Assembly: GCA_020724775.1 (NCBI GenBank) | Contig: DYGG01000001.1 | Coordinates: forward strand, 178,784 to 242,783 | Reading direction: 5' to 3' | Source of the DNA: Ignavibacterium sp. | GTDB lineage: Bacteria > Zixibacteria > MSB-5A5 > GN15 > PGXB01 | DNA: 64,000 bases | In this document: piece after piece, positions 28,735-41,000 of the stretch | How positions within the stretch are numbered: the first letter of the stretch is position 1 | Layout: each line of letters opens with the position of its first letter | The notes under the pieces: generated by a model | What the model was told of the DNA's origin: nothing | Databases searched by the model: none | The model's input: the letters and a program-made list of their open reading frames with translations, nothing else | Translations under genes and position numbers: made by a program

Positions 28735-29503
28735 AGAGTTCACTCTCCTTCCGGAAGGCATCGGCGAAGGCGTTGAATCCCCGGAATGCCCTCTTAATAG
28801 AAATCGGGGAAGAGCCCAACTTTTCCCATTGAGCCGATAGAGCGGACGTGTTAGGAGTCTCTTTGGGACCAAAACAGCCGTAACATCCCCGTGCGTAAGA
28901 GGGACAGATAGAACCGCATCCGGCGTGAGTCACAGGACCAAGACAGGGGATGCCGTGCGCCACCATCACACAGACATTCCCTTTTAATTTGCATTCTATA
29001 CAGAGGCTATGTCGGGGAGTCACCGGTTTACGGCCGTTAAGAAACGCGCTTAAGACTTCCACCAGTTGATATTTGTTTATGGGGCAGCCGCGTAGTTCAA
29101 AATCGACCGCGACATGGTCGGAAATAGGGGTTGACTTGTTAAGGGTATCGATATATGCCGGAGTGGCATAGACAATAGAGATGAATTCTTTGACATCTTT
29201 GAAATTACGCAGCGCCTGGATTCCGCCTGAGGTCGCGCAGGCTCCGATGGTGACCAGAAATTTAGAGGCGCGACGGACTTTATGAATCCGCTCGGCGTCG
29301 TGCGGTGTCGTGATAGAGCCTTCCACCAGCGACAGGTCATAAGTACGACCCACGACCGCCCGGGAAGCCTCCGGAAAATTGGCTATTTCCACGGCTCCCG
29401 CTACCGCCAGAAGTTCCTCCTCGCAGTCGAGAAGACTCAATTGACAGCCGTCACACGAGGCAAATTTCCAAACTGCCAACTTCGGTTTTTTCTTATGTAT
29501 CAT
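28724..29503 (-). CDS. hydD: [NiFe] hydrogenase small subunit, group 3b-like
   Basis: 259 residues from ATG 29503, chosen because it starts just before the core ([19 protein letters not shown]). C17 and C20 bind the proximal cluster; further cysteines ([39 protein letters not shown]) supply the rest of the iron-sulfur set. No Tat signal, so the enzyme is cytoplasmic. Start lies 2 bp after the gamma subunit stop. Confidence 0.9.
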   Translation of the reverse strand: MIHKKKPKLAVWKFASCDGCQLSLLDCEEELLAVAGAVEIANFPEASRAVVGRTYDLSLVEGSITTPHDAERIHKVRRASKFLVTIGACATSGGIQALRNFKDVKEFISIVYATPAYIDTLNKSTPISDHVAVDFELRGCPINKYQLVEVLSAFLNGRKPVTPRHSLCIECKLKGNVCVMVAHGIPCLGPVTHAGCGSICPSYARGCYGCFGPKETPNTSALSAQWEKLGSSPISIKRAFRGFNAFADAFRKESELYEK

Positions 29504-29504
29504 A

Positions 29505-30368
29505 TCAGATTTCTCTTTTCTTGAATAGGTCAGCCGTATCACTGTATCTGAAAACGGGACCATCATTGCAGACAAAAAGATGCCCGAATTGACAATGTCC
29601 GCAGTGACCGATGCCGCATTTCATGTTCCGTTCTCCGGATAAAAAGATGTTTTCCTCGGTCAGGTCGCGCTTCAGAAGTTCCAGGACAGTGAAGCGCATC
29701 ATGATTTCCGGACCGCAGACCATGGCAATAGTCTGCAACGGGTCGAAGGTCGCTTTAGGGATGAGAAGCGTCACAACGCCCACATTCCCCTGCCAGGAAC
29801 CGGTGGAGCGGTCAACCGTCACCTGAACATCAAAGTCGAAGCGGGCGCGCCAGGTTTCCAACTCCTGACGAAAGAGAATATCATCAGGCGTACGCGCTCC
29901 ATAATGGAGAATAATCTTGCCGTACTGTTCTCGATGAGCGAGAAGATGGTAAATCACGGGACGGAGCGGGGCCAGCCCGATACCGCCGGCGACGATAATC
30001 ACGTCGTGACCTTTCGCATCTTCTACAGGCCAGGGTCGGCCGAACGGTCCCCGCACACCCACCAGGTCGCCGCGCTTGAGTTGCCGCATATTCTTCGTGA
30101 CAGTTCCGACAGCGCGAATTGTATGCACCAGAGTACGGCTGTTTTTGGGGTCGCCGCTGATTGAAATCGGCACTTCACCTACACCATATATATAGAGCAT
30201 ATTAAACTGCCCGGGCTGAAAGGCGCAACCGGCGCCGTCGGAAGTTTCCAGGTCAAAGGTGAAGGTATCGTATGTCTCTTTGCGGATTCTCTCAACGCGA
30301 AAGAGATTCGGCATCCAGGGCTGCGACCGGTCTAAGCCCTCTTTGATTTTTTCAAGTGTTGTCGCCAT
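29505..30368 (-). CDS. hydG: Hydrogenase gamma subunit, FAD/NAD(P)-binding reductase
   Basis: 287 residues of the ferredoxin-NADP reductase type. FAD-binding region about 50-75 ([12 protein letters not shown]...PISISG), NAD(P)-binding [13 protein letters not shown] at about 127-139, and a C-terminal [2Fe-2S] group with C251, C256, C259 and C267 as in dihydroorotate dehydrogenase electron-transfer subunits. It moves electrons between hydrogenase clusters and NAD(P). The start at ATG 30368 lies 17 bp inside the preceding gene. Confidence 0.88.
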   Translation of the reverse strand: MATTLEKIKEGLDRSQPWMPNLFRVERIRKETYDTFTFDLETSDGAGCAFQPGQFNMLYIYGVGEVPISISGDPKNSRTLVHTIRAVGTVTKNMRQLKRGDLVGVRGPFGRPWPVEDAKGHDVIIVAGGIGLAPLRPVIYHLLAHREQYGKIILHYGARTPDDILFRQELETWRARFDFDVQVTVDRSTGSWQGNVGVVTLLIPKATFDPLQTIAMVCGPEIMMRFTVLELLKRDLTEENIFLSGERNMKCGIGHCGHCQFGHLFVCNDGPVFRYSDTADLFKKREI

Positions 30369-30813
30369 AGATATCCAACAATTGAAGTCTTGTGGCCTCC
30401 AGCCGTTCGGCAATTATCAGCGTGAAACGTTTCATAAGTTCGTATCCCAGGTCGTGATCTTCTTCCAGTTTGGAGCGCAGACATTTGCCGTCGAGCGCGA
30501 TGGCACGGGTCAACTCCAGCGCCCGAGCATCAAAACGCCATTTATAGGGAGGCACCAGCCAGGACCAGCCAAGCACTTCTCCCTGCTGACGGGTATGAAT
30601 TGTAATCGGTCCTTTAATCGGCGAGTAAGTCTCGATAACTATTTTCCCCTGTCGTACGATGTAGAAATGGTCGGCATTTTCGCCGGTACGGAATATGAAT
30701 TCTCCCGCCTGGAATACTACATTCGAGGCGCAGCCGACAATCAACTTCAGATATTTCGCGTCAAGTCCTTTTAGAAAAGGATGCTGTGCCAGAATAGGTT
30801 CTAAAGTCTCCAT
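30352..30813 (-). CDS. Cyclic-nucleotide-binding-fold protein of the hydrogenase operon
   Basis: 153 residues consisting of one cupin-like cNMP-binding domain (about 10-130: GEFIFRTGENADHFYIVRQGKI, then GEVLGWSWLVPP) plus a short helix. No helix-turn-helix is present, so it is not a Crp-type DNA-binding regulator. Similar small proteins occur between beta and gamma genes in bacterial group 3b hydrogenase operons; whether it is an accessory subunit or an allosteric sensor is unknown. The phosphate-binding arginine of true cAMP binders is not evident, so cyclic nucleotide binding is uncertain. Confidence 0.8.
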   Translation of the reverse strand: METLEPILAQHPFLKGLDAKYLKLIVGCASNVVFQAGEFIFRTGENADHFYIVRQGKIVIETYSPIKGPITIHTRQQGEVLGWSWLVPPYKWRFDARALELTRAIALDGKCLRSKLEEDHDLGYELMKRFTLIIAERLEATRLQLLDIYGDNT

Positions 30814-30827
30814 TTATCGCTCCTTAA

Positions 30828-31976
30828 TTAAATTGCTTTCGCTTTTACAGTGCCGCTGCGTATAGCCGCGACTTCTTCTGTTATATCAATGCCGGAGGGA
30901 CACCAGGTGATGCACCGTCCACAGCCGACACAACCGGAACTCCCGAACTGGTCATGCCATGCTGCCAGTTTATGGGTAAGCCATTGACGATATCGCGCTC
31001 TCACCGAGGAACGGATACTCCCGCCGTGTATGTAAGAATGGTCGAGCGTGAAGCAGGAATCCCAGCGGCGCACTCGCGTTGCCGTCTCACCGGTCAAGTC
31101 GGTATAGTCGTCAATATTGGCGCAGAAACAGGTGGGGCAGACCAGAGTGCAGTTGGCGCAGGAGAGACATTGTTTTGCGACATCTTCCCAGCGAGGATGC
31201 TCCGCATTAGCATAGAGCATCTCCTTAATATCAGCAGTGTCAATCTTTTTGGAAATCTTGCGCGCGGCCATCTGTACTGCCTCTGCCGCGGATTTGAGAG
31301 CATCGGATGTCGCTTTCTCAGATGGAACCTGCTGAAGTATAAGATTACCTCGTTCTGTCCCGGCCTGCGCCAGAAAATTGTGCTGCCCGGCATCTATCAT
31401 CTCGGTCAGGACAATGTCGTAACCTTCGGCGGCGCCGGGACCGCTTTCCATAGATGTACAGAAGCAGTTGCCCCCCGGCTCGGTGCAGTTGACAGCAACA
31501 ATAAGAATCTGCTCACGTCGCTTCTGGTATATCGGGTCGCGATACTCGCTCCCTATCAGGACCCGGTCAAGAATTTGCAGCGCTCTCAGGTCACAAGGGC
31601 GGATGCCAAAAAATGCCGTTGGTGATACCGTTTCCGCGGCCGCTGACACCTGAAATCCATTTCCGGTTCGTTTCGCTTCAAGAATGGCGGTTGAAGGTGG
31701 AAACAGGAATTTTTTCCATGAGTAGGGTCCCACTACGTACCCGAAATAGGCGTTATCTGACCGCCGCTTAATTCGATAATGCCCCCGGTTCTGTTCATCG
31801 GTCCAGCCGGCCGGAAGTTCTCCGGCTGATTTGATTTCGTCAATAACAATGGACTGGTCGCGGATAACCGGCGCTTGAATTCTAAAGCCGCCGGCGCCCA
31901 GCGCTTTCAATAGATGTTCCAAATCGTCCGCCCTTATAAGCCCGGGCGGATAATCATTCTTCGCCGAATTATTCAT
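30828..31976 (-). CDS. hydB: Hydrogenase beta subunit, 4Fe-4S protein (HydB-like)
   Basis: 382 residues. The C-terminal third has two ferredoxin motifs ([16 protein letters not shown] and [16 protein letters not shown]). An additional [10 protein letters not shown] motif lies mid-protein. This is the beta subunit of sulfhydrogenase-type complexes, relaying electrons to the gamma subunit; the P. furiosus relative also reduces sulfur or polysulfide. GAGG precedes ATG 31976. It is the first gene of the hydrogenase/hyp run, which continues to hypE with overlaps or very short gaps. Confidence 0.88.
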   Translation of the reverse strand: MNNSAKNDYPPGLIRADDLEHLLKALGAGGFRIQAPVIRDQSIVIDEIKSAGELPAGWTDEQNRGHYRIKRRSDNAYFGYVVGPYSWKKFLFPPSTAILEAKRTGNGFQVSAAAETVSPTAFFGIRPCDLRALQILDRVLIGSEYRDPIYQKRREQILIVAVNCTEPGGNCFCTSMESGPGAAEGYDIVLTEMIDAGQHNFLAQAGTERGNLILQQVPSEKATSDALKSAAEAVQMAARKISKKIDTADIKEMLYANAEHPRWEDVAKQCLSCANCTLVCPTCFCANIDDYTDLTGETATRVRRWDSCFTLDHSYIHGGSIRSSVRARYRQWLTHKLAAWHDQFGSSGCVGCGRCITWCPSGIDITEEVAAIRSGTVKAKAI

Positions 31977-32370
31977 ATATCATTCCTCATTGGAAAGAGG
32001 GGGAAAAGGAAACGCCTCGGTGCGGGACGATGGACAAACATAGTCATTTTCCTCAAGGCAGAATTATTCAAATTTCTTCCAAGAAGTCTAATATATCAAT
32101 CGGCGGAAGGCAACTAAAATCGGAGCACTTTGTGAAATAATTCTCATACAAATTGGATTGAAATCCACCTGATTTACTCGTATTTACGCGACAATGTTAA
32201 GACAATTTGGAACTGTTACTTTATCTAAAGTATGATAATATATTAACAATCAATAAGATATAAAGTGTTATTCGGCCTGACAATGGGTCTCGGCAAAAAA
32301 AGAGGTAAAATCGCATTTGTGAGGTGGGTCGCGTGGAGCGCAAACAATATATATTAATTGCAGGAACAAG
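31977..32370. other. Noncoding region upstream of hydrogenase operon
   Basis: No gene is visible. The stretch is AT-rich and should contain the hydrogenase promoter, but no clear -35/-10 pair could be chosen. A degenerate Rex-like element (TTGTGAAATAATTCTCAT, 32130-32147) is present; its right half has two mismatches to the consensus. Confidence 0.35.
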
Positions 32371-32406
32371 AAGAAATTAAAAACGCAGGAGACAACTCTC
32401 CTGCGT
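32371..32406 (-). terminator. Intrinsic terminator after the M28 peptidase gene
   Basis: Perfect 10-bp inverted repeat ACGCAGGAGA/TCTCCTGCGT (32383-32392 and 32397-32406) with a 4-base loop, followed on the minus strand by a TTTTTAATTT tract. It separates the peptidase from the hydrogenase operon. Confidence 0.9.
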
Positions 32407-32434
32407 TGGACATTCAATTTCTCTTATACTTAGA

Positions 32435-34741
32435 TCAGGGACAGATCGGCTCCGGGCCTGATTTATATAGATAGGTCAAAATATAAGTGGCATCGAGAAT
32501 ATTAGTCGAGCCGTTTCCGTTGGCATCGGCCGATTCCGGCGGTGACGGAGCGGCGCCCGATTTGTAGAGGTAGTTGATAATAAAGGTGGCATCAAGAATA
32601 TTCACGCTGCCGCTTCCGTTGGCATCGCCGCAGATATAAGAGGCGCATTCGAAAGAGAGAATTGAGACGGCATCAACACCGGCTTCAACCACAGAGCCGA
32701 GCCCATAATCGGAGGCTTCAAAGCGAATTCTCATGTTAGCCGTGGGGGAGACAAAATCGGAAACCCAGAATGAATGGGTGTACCATCCGCCGGACGCCTG
32801 CTGTGACGGTCCTACCGTTTCTGCCACCGTCCAGTTGGCGCCGTTATCGTTCGAAATGTAAATGATCATGACATCATTAAAGGGGTCATTCCCGGCATTA
32901 TTGGAGTACCACCGGGCGTAACTTATCAGAGCGTCATTGACTCCTCCCAGATTGATGACAGGGGATGTCAATAGAGTATTGCCATTGTCGATATCAGAAT
33001 CGCCGGAAGCATTTCCAGTGAGATAGCAAAATCCGGAGCCGTCATAGTCGGCGGTTGGGTCGCCGCGAAGTCCTCCGCCAAGCGGAATGCCGCGCTGCCA
33101 GTGTCCGGCGTCGGCGGTGCCGCTGACAGTCCAGCCTTTGTGCGTCTGAAAATTATCCTCGAATACGGTAAGAGAGGCATCGGCGACAATAGCATGATTA
33201 GGCTCAACCGGATCGGGGTCAAAGTAGATATTGTTTTCGATATCACGCGCCTCTACATAAAAATCAACTTTTGTGAAACAGTTCTGCGCCGGTATGACCG
33301 CCTGGTAATGATTTGGTGACAACTCCACCATTGATACATCTATATAAGCCCCTTGATTCAGCGAATAATGCAGGCGGCCGCTCCCGGCGAGCGGTTCGGT
33401 TCCATATGTTCCGTTAGTGACCACTTCAAAGGTAGCCGCCTGATTGGGAGGGATTATCTGAGGAATGCCGGCAGGATATGAAAATGTCACAGCCCCGGTA
33501 GGGGTGTAGATGTTATTTACCGTATATACGGTCGCCAGTGATGCCTTGACCATTCGGGTCATGTATTCAAAATTCATATAACTGGTGCTGTCAAGCGGTG
33601 AATGATACACTGTAGAGAAGTTGAATTCATGAGCAAAGGTGGCTTCGTACCCGTTCTGGATAAAAGGGTAATGGTCAGAGCCGCCGGAGGAGCCGCTGAG
33701 TATCCCGGTGATACCTACCAGCGAGCCAGCCAGCGTTTGCCACAGAGCAGTGTAGGTAGTGACCGGACCATGATAGAGTTTAGCCTGGGTGCTGTTGTTA
33801 AAATGCGCGATCATATCCATATTGAACATATAGACAATACTGTCGCCCCGAGCTTTGGCGGCATTGGCATAATTCCAGGAACCGAGCAAACCCTGTTCTT
33901 CGGCGTCAAATAACGCAAAGACGAAGGTCATTTTGGTATCCAGTCCGGAAAGAACCCGGGCCATCTCCAGGACACCGGCAGTTCCGGAACCGTTATCATC
34001 GGCGCCGGGAGAATTGGAGACCGCATCACGGTGCGCCCCAACTATTATCTGATGTTGCGGGTCGACTGTGCCGGTTTTGACACAGAGGACATTATGTGCC
34101 CAGACGGAATAGGTGGGTATGTAGAAACTATCCAGCAGGACGGAATCATATCCGAATTCCTGAAACTTTCCCACCATCCAGGCCGCGGCCGCCCGATTGG
34201 AATCGGTGCCGATATAGCGGCGATAAAATGCCTGGAGGCGGGACGTATAAGAAAAGAGAGAGTCCTGGCGCACCAAGCCAATCAGCGAATCCAGAGAGAT
34301 TTCCGCCTGCAATTGTGACAGGTCAACTGATGCCGAGGTTTTGAATTCGATTTCCAATTTCTCCGTCAGAATCGGGGCAATCTGCATCGGTTTCTCCACT
34401 GCAGGGTCAAACCGGTAAATCCGCAGGTCTCCCTCTTCATAGACCAATGGATAATTTGCAGTGTTGAGCCTGTCGAGACGGTTGTCCAGGGCAAGTTGGC
34501 TCTTATCTATGTCATTTGCCACGAGTTCGACAGACAGCCCGGAACTGAGGAGTCGTTCGGCCGAAAGTCCGTCAGCCACCACCAGGTAACCGTCGTTTAA
34601 TCGAACGACCGGTTCAATCCCTGCCAGACGAAGGGCTGTGGCTTCATTGCTGTTTCGGACCAGAACCTTGTACAGGTCGCCGGCAAACGCTGCGCTGTCT
34701 AAGAATATAAAAGTGAGTATTAGATTTAGAAAGACTCTCAT
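32435..34741 (-). CDS. Secreted M28-family zinc peptidase with C-terminal dockerin-like domain
   Basis: 768 residues. Signal peptide 1-20 (cut after AAFA). M28 catalytic domain about 205-420 with the full dizinc set: H237 and D239 (AHRD), D248 (ADDNGSG), E281/E282 (DAEEQG), D309 and H357 (GSDHYPF). A beta-sandwich region (about 530-695) follows. The last 65 residues hold two dockerin-type calcium-binding repeats (DANGSGSVNILDATFIINYL and DANGNGSTNILDATYILTYL). No T9SS sorting domain is present, so surface attachment could be through the dockerin. An aminopeptidase or similar exopeptidase role is expected. It has its own strong terminator. Confidence 0.88.
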   Translation of the reverse strand: MRVFLNLILTFIFLDSAAFAGDLYKVLVRNSNEATALRLAGIEPVVRLNDGYLVVADGLSAERLLSSGLSVELVANDIDKSQLALDNRLDRLNTANYPLVYEEGDLRIYRFDPAVEKPMQIAPILTEKLEIEFKTSASVDLSQLQAEISLDSLIGLVRQDSLFSYTSRLQAFYRRYIGTDSNRAAAAWMVGKFQEFGYDSVLLDSFYIPTYSVWAHNVLCVKTGTVDPQHQIIVGAHRDAVSNSPGADDNGSGTAGVLEMARVLSGLDTKMTFVFALFDAEEQGLLGSWNYANAAKARGDSIVYMFNMDMIAHFNNSTQAKLYHGPVTTYTALWQTLAGSLVGITGILSGSSGGSDHYPFIQNGYEATFAHEFNFSTVYHSPLDSTSYMNFEYMTRMVKASLATVYTVNNIYTPTGAVTFSYPAGIPQIIPPNQAATFEVVTNGTYGTEPLAGSGRLHYSLNQGAYIDVSMVELSPNHYQAVIPAQNCFTKVDFYVEARDIENNIYFDPDPVEPNHAIVADASLTVFEDNFQTHKGWTVSGTADAGHWQRGIPLGGGLRGDPTADYDGSGFCYLTGNASGDSDIDNGNTLLTSPVINLGGVNDALISYARWYSNNAGNDPFNDVMIIYISNDNGANWTVAETVGPSQQASGGWYTHSFWVSDFVSPTANMRIRFEASDYGLGSVVEAGVDAVSILSFECASYICGDANGSGSVNILDATFIINYLYKSGAAPSPPESADANGNGSTNILDATYILTYLYKSGPEPICP

Positions 34742-34971
34742 AGGTGTGCTCCCAGGGTCATCAGGTTATTAATATCGCACAGACTGGTTGTGAGTGACGG
34801 CGCCATTTGACGGAAAAAGAACTTCGGACCTTGAATAAGAAAATAGAGGCAGATATTGGGGAATTGACAATCTGAGGCAACCAACTTCTCACTTTAAAAA
34901 TATAGAGCAATACGCCTAATTGTCAAGGCAAATAAGCCCACATTGTTGCCGGTGAAGCAATTCTGCGTCAG

Positions 34972-35002
34972 AAAAAACGGCGGGACTGATTTCCCGCCGT
35001 TT
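34972..35002 (-). terminator. Intrinsic terminator after the giant surface protein gene
   Basis: AAACGGCGGG (34975-34984) and CCCGCCGTTT (34993-35002) form a 10-bp stem with an 8-base loop; a T6 tract follows on the minus strand (34972-34977). It lies 26 bp after the gene's stop codon. Confidence 0.92.
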
Positions 35003-35028
35003 CCATACCATCAATTTAAGTTCCCCTC

Positions 35029-38000
35029 TTACTTGAGGATTATCATTTTTCTACTGGCAACATAATCACCGGCGGAGAGCCGATAAAGGTAAATACCCGA
35101 AGCAAATCCTTCGGCATCCCATTCGATTCGCTGATAACCGGCTTCACTGAATCGTCGCCAGGTTTCGACTTTCTGTCCCAGAATATTGAAAATCTCCAGC
35201 GTCCATTCTCCTGCTTGAGGCAGGGCAAATTCGATAACGGTTTTGGGATTGAACGGATTGGGGTAATTCTGGTCCAGGGCATATTCGGTTGGCACAATGT
35301 TATCCGCATTGGCTTTTAAAATTGACCCGTAGTAATCGGCGGCATCAACCGCAACCAGTTCCGCGGCACCGTCATAACTGAGAATATCGCCGCTGCCGAT
35401 TGCTTTGCCCCGCTCGAAACTGTAAATCAGGACACGGGTGATACCGTCACGATAAACATATTTCATTTCCATTCCGCTGGCGGCCGGCCCGAGGGCCGGG
35501 CGGGCTTCGCCGTCAAAAATCATCAAGAGGGCGCCAATGCTGGTATTAGTCTCCGCTTTCACGACTTTCGCCTCCGTATGGAAACGAGCGAATGCGTCAG
35601 GTCCCGGCTTTGCCAGAGGCTGGGCATCACCGACAATTACGCGCACCAGATAAACCAGGTCGGCGACGGAAAGTGTAATGCCGTCTCCATTGACTTCAGT
35701 CGCGGCGATCTGTCCTTCCAAATTGACGGTAAAAGCGCCAAGACCATAAATAAAATAGTTGGTGAAGACCACGGCGTCACCGATTTCGTTGGGGACACCA
35801 TTCAGGTTGATATCGCCCCGGGCGTCAATGCTGTCAGCACAGATAATATCAACGCCTCCGTTGATAAAATCGATACATCTAATCGGAGCCGGTTTGTCCG
35901 GACCGCCGCCGACCAGACAACTGTCGGGAGCGCCCAGGAAGGTGGGGAAGCGGTCATTGTAATCGGTGATATTGTTCATCTGGAAATCGAAGACATCCCG
36001 CGAAATCCAGAGGGTATCACCGCTGGGGGAGGCAATGCTGTTATCGCCGCAGTCCATCCAGAAAAACCGAATCGGCACAAACTGGCATTCCAGATTGCGG
36101 TCATTGCTCACCAGGAAATCGATAGTTGCCATAGCGCCGACCCGTCCGTCAAGGAAACAGTCAGGGTGATAGGCGCCATTGTTGGTTTCGGCAAGGGCAA
36201 CCAGCCTTAGAAGCCCTGAGGGACATCCGGTGCACTGTCCGGAGTAACCAAAGCGGTAGGTAAAGTATTCCCAGGCACACTCGGACAAGAGCGCCCCGGG
36301 AAGGACCACGCCGGGGTTCAAGGCAGAGTTGTCGTAAGCAATGAGAAAATCAAATCCACCGAGCGCTTTCCCGGAGCCGTTAAGAATGATATTTACCAGT
36401 TTATGGTGCCCCTGGAGAACGTTATGCACTTTCTCAATCTGCACATGGATGCATTCATCAAGCTGAATCTCTATGCAAACGGTATCGACATCGATGGCGC
36501 CACAGAGATCAGTAGCAGTGATAGTCAGGCAATAGGTGCCAATGGAGTCGATATCAACGCAGACTCGTCCGGTGGTCGAGTTATAGATGCCGACGGGAGA
36601 AACCATCACCGAACTGAGGTTGTTGTCCTGGTCCGATACGGTAATATCGAAACAGAACTGGTCGGTATAGTCAAAGAACAGAGTGTAGTCGGGCGGACCG
36701 GTTACGACCGGGGCGCGATTGAAGTTGACCGTGACCATTGCGGTATCTCTATCCTTGACACTGCAGGCGTCGGTCGCCTCAAGAATAAAGGTATAAGTGC
36801 CGCTGTTGGAGGGGGTGAAGCAAATCTGCGAACCGTTGAATGTCCCGGGTCCGCTAACGAGCGAAACCGAGGTGATATTATTATCCGGATCGGTCGCGCC
36901 GGCATTCCAGCAGATTTCGGCAGGGATGCACTGAAATAGATTCTGGTCGGCTCCGGCGTTCGCCACCGGGGCAAAATTGACATCAAACTGCACGAAGAAG
37001 GAATCAATACAACTGACACCACAGGCATCGAGGCAACGAATAATCACCTTCCGGAATTCATCTCCCGAGGGAGTGTAAACCCAGTTGCCTCCCGAGAGAG
37101 AGCCCGGTCCGGTGACTATCTCACAATGGTCGAAATTGCCATCAGGGTCGCTGCCGCTGACCGGCAACGAAACCGGGCCGGGAGTGCACTGGAAGAATTT
37201 ATTTGTGTCCGGCGGCAGATTGCAAACCGGCGGGGCATTCAATGAGACCGTTATCATGGCTGTATCGCGGTCAGTCGCGGCGCAGGCGTCGGTTGCCTCG
37301 ATTATGAAAGTGTAAACGCCGCTAACGGTCGGGGTGAAACAGATATTCCCACCCGTATATGTTCCGGGACCGGAAATAAGTGTGCAACTGGTGAGATTGC
37401 CGTCAACGTCGGAGCAGGACGCCGCCCAGCAGATAGGCGCCGGAGAACATTGGAAGATATTCTGGTCGACGCCGGCATTCGCCGCCGGTGCGGTATTGAA
37501 CGCCACCGTGATATTTATCGTATCCAGGTCAGTGGCGCCGCAGGCATCAGTTACTTTTCCAATGAAGGTATATATGCCGCCGACAGTCGGCGTGAAACAG
37601 ATTTGGTTAAGAGCGGTGTCAATCGTACCGCCATGAATACCCGGCAGAAGTTCTTCCAGAGTTACATTGTTTTCGGGGTCAGTCACGGAATATCCGAAGC
37701 AAATTGCCGATGAGCCGCAGATGAAGAGTGAAGTATCGTTTCCGAAGGCGAATAACGGCGGCTGATTTATATCAACCGTAACCGTGAAATTGTCTTCACA
37801 ATATGCGCCGCAGGAATCAAGACACCGGATAGTGACATTGACCGTCTGGTCACCGGTCGGTGTGAAACACCAGTTTCCTCCCGATAGAGTCCCCGGGCCT
37901 GAGGAAATCTCGCAGCGAGCGAAGTTGCCGTCAGGGTCACTCCCGGATACCGGCAGACAGATCTGACCTGGCGTACATTGGAAAATGCTCTGATTGTCAG

Positions 38001-41000
38001 GTACCGAGCAGACGGGAGATTGGTTGAGGGTGACATTTATGATGACCGTATCGCGGTCAGTTGCGCCGCAGGCATCGGTCGCCTCCAGCACGAACATGTA
38101 TGCGCCGTTAGCGGCAGGGGTAAAACAGATATTTCCGCCACTGTAAGAACCAGGTCCGGAAATAAGAGCGCAATTGGTCAAATTGCCGTTGACATCGGAA
38201 CAGGAGGCGGCCCAGCAAACTTCGACCGCGGAGCAGAGAAGCAGGGTCTGGTCGGGGCCGGCATCTGCCACCGGCGGGATATTAACCAGCGCTGTTACGT
38301 TGATGGTATCGACGTCGCTCAGCCCGCAGATATCGGTCACTTTGACTATGAAAGTATATGTCCCGGTTGCAGGCGGAACAAAACAGACTCTATTTTGAGC
38401 GGTATCGATGGTTCCAGGTCCGGTGAGGAGTTCTTCCAGAACAATATTATTATCGTCATCAGTCGTGCTGTACAGGAAACAGAGGGTGCTTCCGACGCAG
38501 GCGAACTGGTTCATATCATCGCCCAGAGCAACGGTGGGGGGGTCATTGAGATTGATATTATATGTCAGAGAGACGGTGTCAGCGCCGCCACAGGAATCGG
38601 CTACTGCCGCCGTCACGGAATAAGAACCGCTGGCAGTCGGATTGAAACACCATAATCCGGAACTGCTGACGGTGCCATTGCCGGAAATTTTGCTCCAGGT
38701 CAAGGGACCACCGTTGATGTCGCCGGCCGAGAACTGGCGACAGACTGAGGCCGCAGCGCAGAGGAAAGTATCCACGGGGCTGGCCGGGTCGACTGCCACC
38801 GGCAGGGAATTGATGGTAATATCCATGACAATTTGGCAGGTGTCGGCGCCGCAGGCAGTGGATGCGATGACCGTGAGGACGTAGTGACCACCGGTGTCGG
38901 CGGGGAAACAGACATTGCCGGAGTTGTACAAACCGATTGGGCTGACGGTGACAACTGCGCCATCACCTATAACACCGACAGGCGCACAAACCTGTCCGGG
39001 AAGGCAGATAAACTTTGACCCCGGAGAGAAACAACTCAATTGCGCCGCCTGACCGATATCTACATTGAATGTAATCTGACAGGTATCGGCGCCGCAGGAA
39101 GAAGCGGCGATTATGGTGATAACGTAGACTCCCGAGGTATCAGCCATAAAACAGAGTTCACCGCCGGAATAGGAGCCATAAGAAACCGACACAGTTGCCG
39201 AGGCGGGAGTTATATCAATCGTCTGGCAAACTGTCTCAGGGCTGCAGAGTGACACCGAAAGGGGAGTAGCGGGGCAATCGATAACAGCGAATTGCCCAAA
39301 ACTGATATTGGCGACAACGGTATCACGGTCGAAAGCGCCGCAGGAATCGGAAACATTGATGATGAATTGATATACGCCGCTTCCGGTCGGGGTGAAACAG
39401 ACCTGATTCAGAGCGGTGTCGATATATCCGAAACCGGAAACCATAGTTTCGACCAGTTTATTTAAGCCCTGCGGGTCGGAAACAGTGTAACCGAGACAAA
39501 CCGGCTGCGGCTGGCAAAGGAAAAGCGTTGTATCATTACCGAAGGCAATGGTTGGGGGGAGGTTCAAACTGACATTTACTACAACTGTGTCCCTGTCAGT
39601 AGCCCCGCAAGCATCCGAGGCTTCAATTACAAATGTGTAACTTCCGCTGCCGGTCGGCGTGAAACAGATATTTCCGCCGCTGAAGGTACCGGTTCCGGAA
39701 ATGAGAGTGCATCCCGTGAGATTGCCGTCAACATCACTGCACGATGCGGGCAAGCAGATAGAAGCCGGATTACATTGATAGAGCGATTGGTCGGCTCCGG
39801 CGTTGGCGACTGGCGGATTGTTGAGGGTAATATTGATGACACAGGTATCACGGTCGGTCGCTCCGCAGGCATCGGTCGCTTCCAGAATGAAAGTATATGA
39901 GCCATTGGCCGAGGGTGTGAAACAAATCTGAGAACCGTTAAACGAGCCAACGCCGCTGACCAGTTGCACCGATGAAATATTGTTATCAGCGTCGGTCGCT
40001 CCGGCATTCCAGCAGACCTGAGTCGGCGTACACTGGAACAAGGTCTGGTCGGCGCCGGCATTGGCTATCGGCGCCGCATTTATGTCAAACCTGACAAAGA
40101 AGGAGTCGATACAGGCGGCGCCACAGGCGTCAAGGCATTGCACTACCACTTTTCGGAATTCGTCGCCCGAAGGCGTATAGACCCAATTTCCACCGACAAG
40201 GGAGCCGGGACCGCTCAAAATCTGGCAGAGACTGAAGTTATTATCGATATCAGTCGCGCCCAGCGGCAAAGATACCGCCGTCGGGGTGCACTGGAAGAAA
40301 CTGCTCGTGTCCGGCGGCATGACACAAACCGGCGCCGAATTGATGGTCACAGTAATTACCGCGGTGTCACGATTGGTCAAACCGCAGGCGTCGGTCGCCT
40401 CCAGTATAAAGGTGTAATTTCCGCTCGCCGTCGGCGTGAAACAGATATTAGTGCCGTTGTAACTGCCGACTCCGGAAATCAGAGTACAGGTGGATAGATT
40501 TCCATCCGGGTCGCTGCAGGAGGCGGGCCAGCAGACTTGAGTCGGGGCGCATTGGAACAGAGTCTGGTCGCTTCCGGCGTTTGCCACAGGCGGTCGGTTC
40601 AAACTCACTGTCACAATTATAGTGTCGGTGTCAATCGCGCCGCAGGAATCGGCGGCTCTTACTACAATAGTGTAGGTTCCGGCAGCGGCTGGCGTGAAGC
40701 AAACCTTATTAAGGGCGGTATCGATACTGCCCGGTCCGGAGAGCAACTCCTCCAGTGTGACGTTTCCTTCATCATCAGTAATGCCGTAACTGACACAGAT
40801 TGGCTGGGGTGAGCATTGGAAGAGTGACGAGTCATTTTCCAGAGCCACCACCGGCGCCTGATTGACTTCAAAGTGCACTGTGAAATTATCTTCGCAACAG
40901 GCGCCGCAGGAATCCTCGCAGCGAACCGTGACGTTCACCGTTTGGTCGCCGGTCGGAGTATAGCACCAGTTGCCACCGCTGAGAGAGCCGGGACCGGAGA

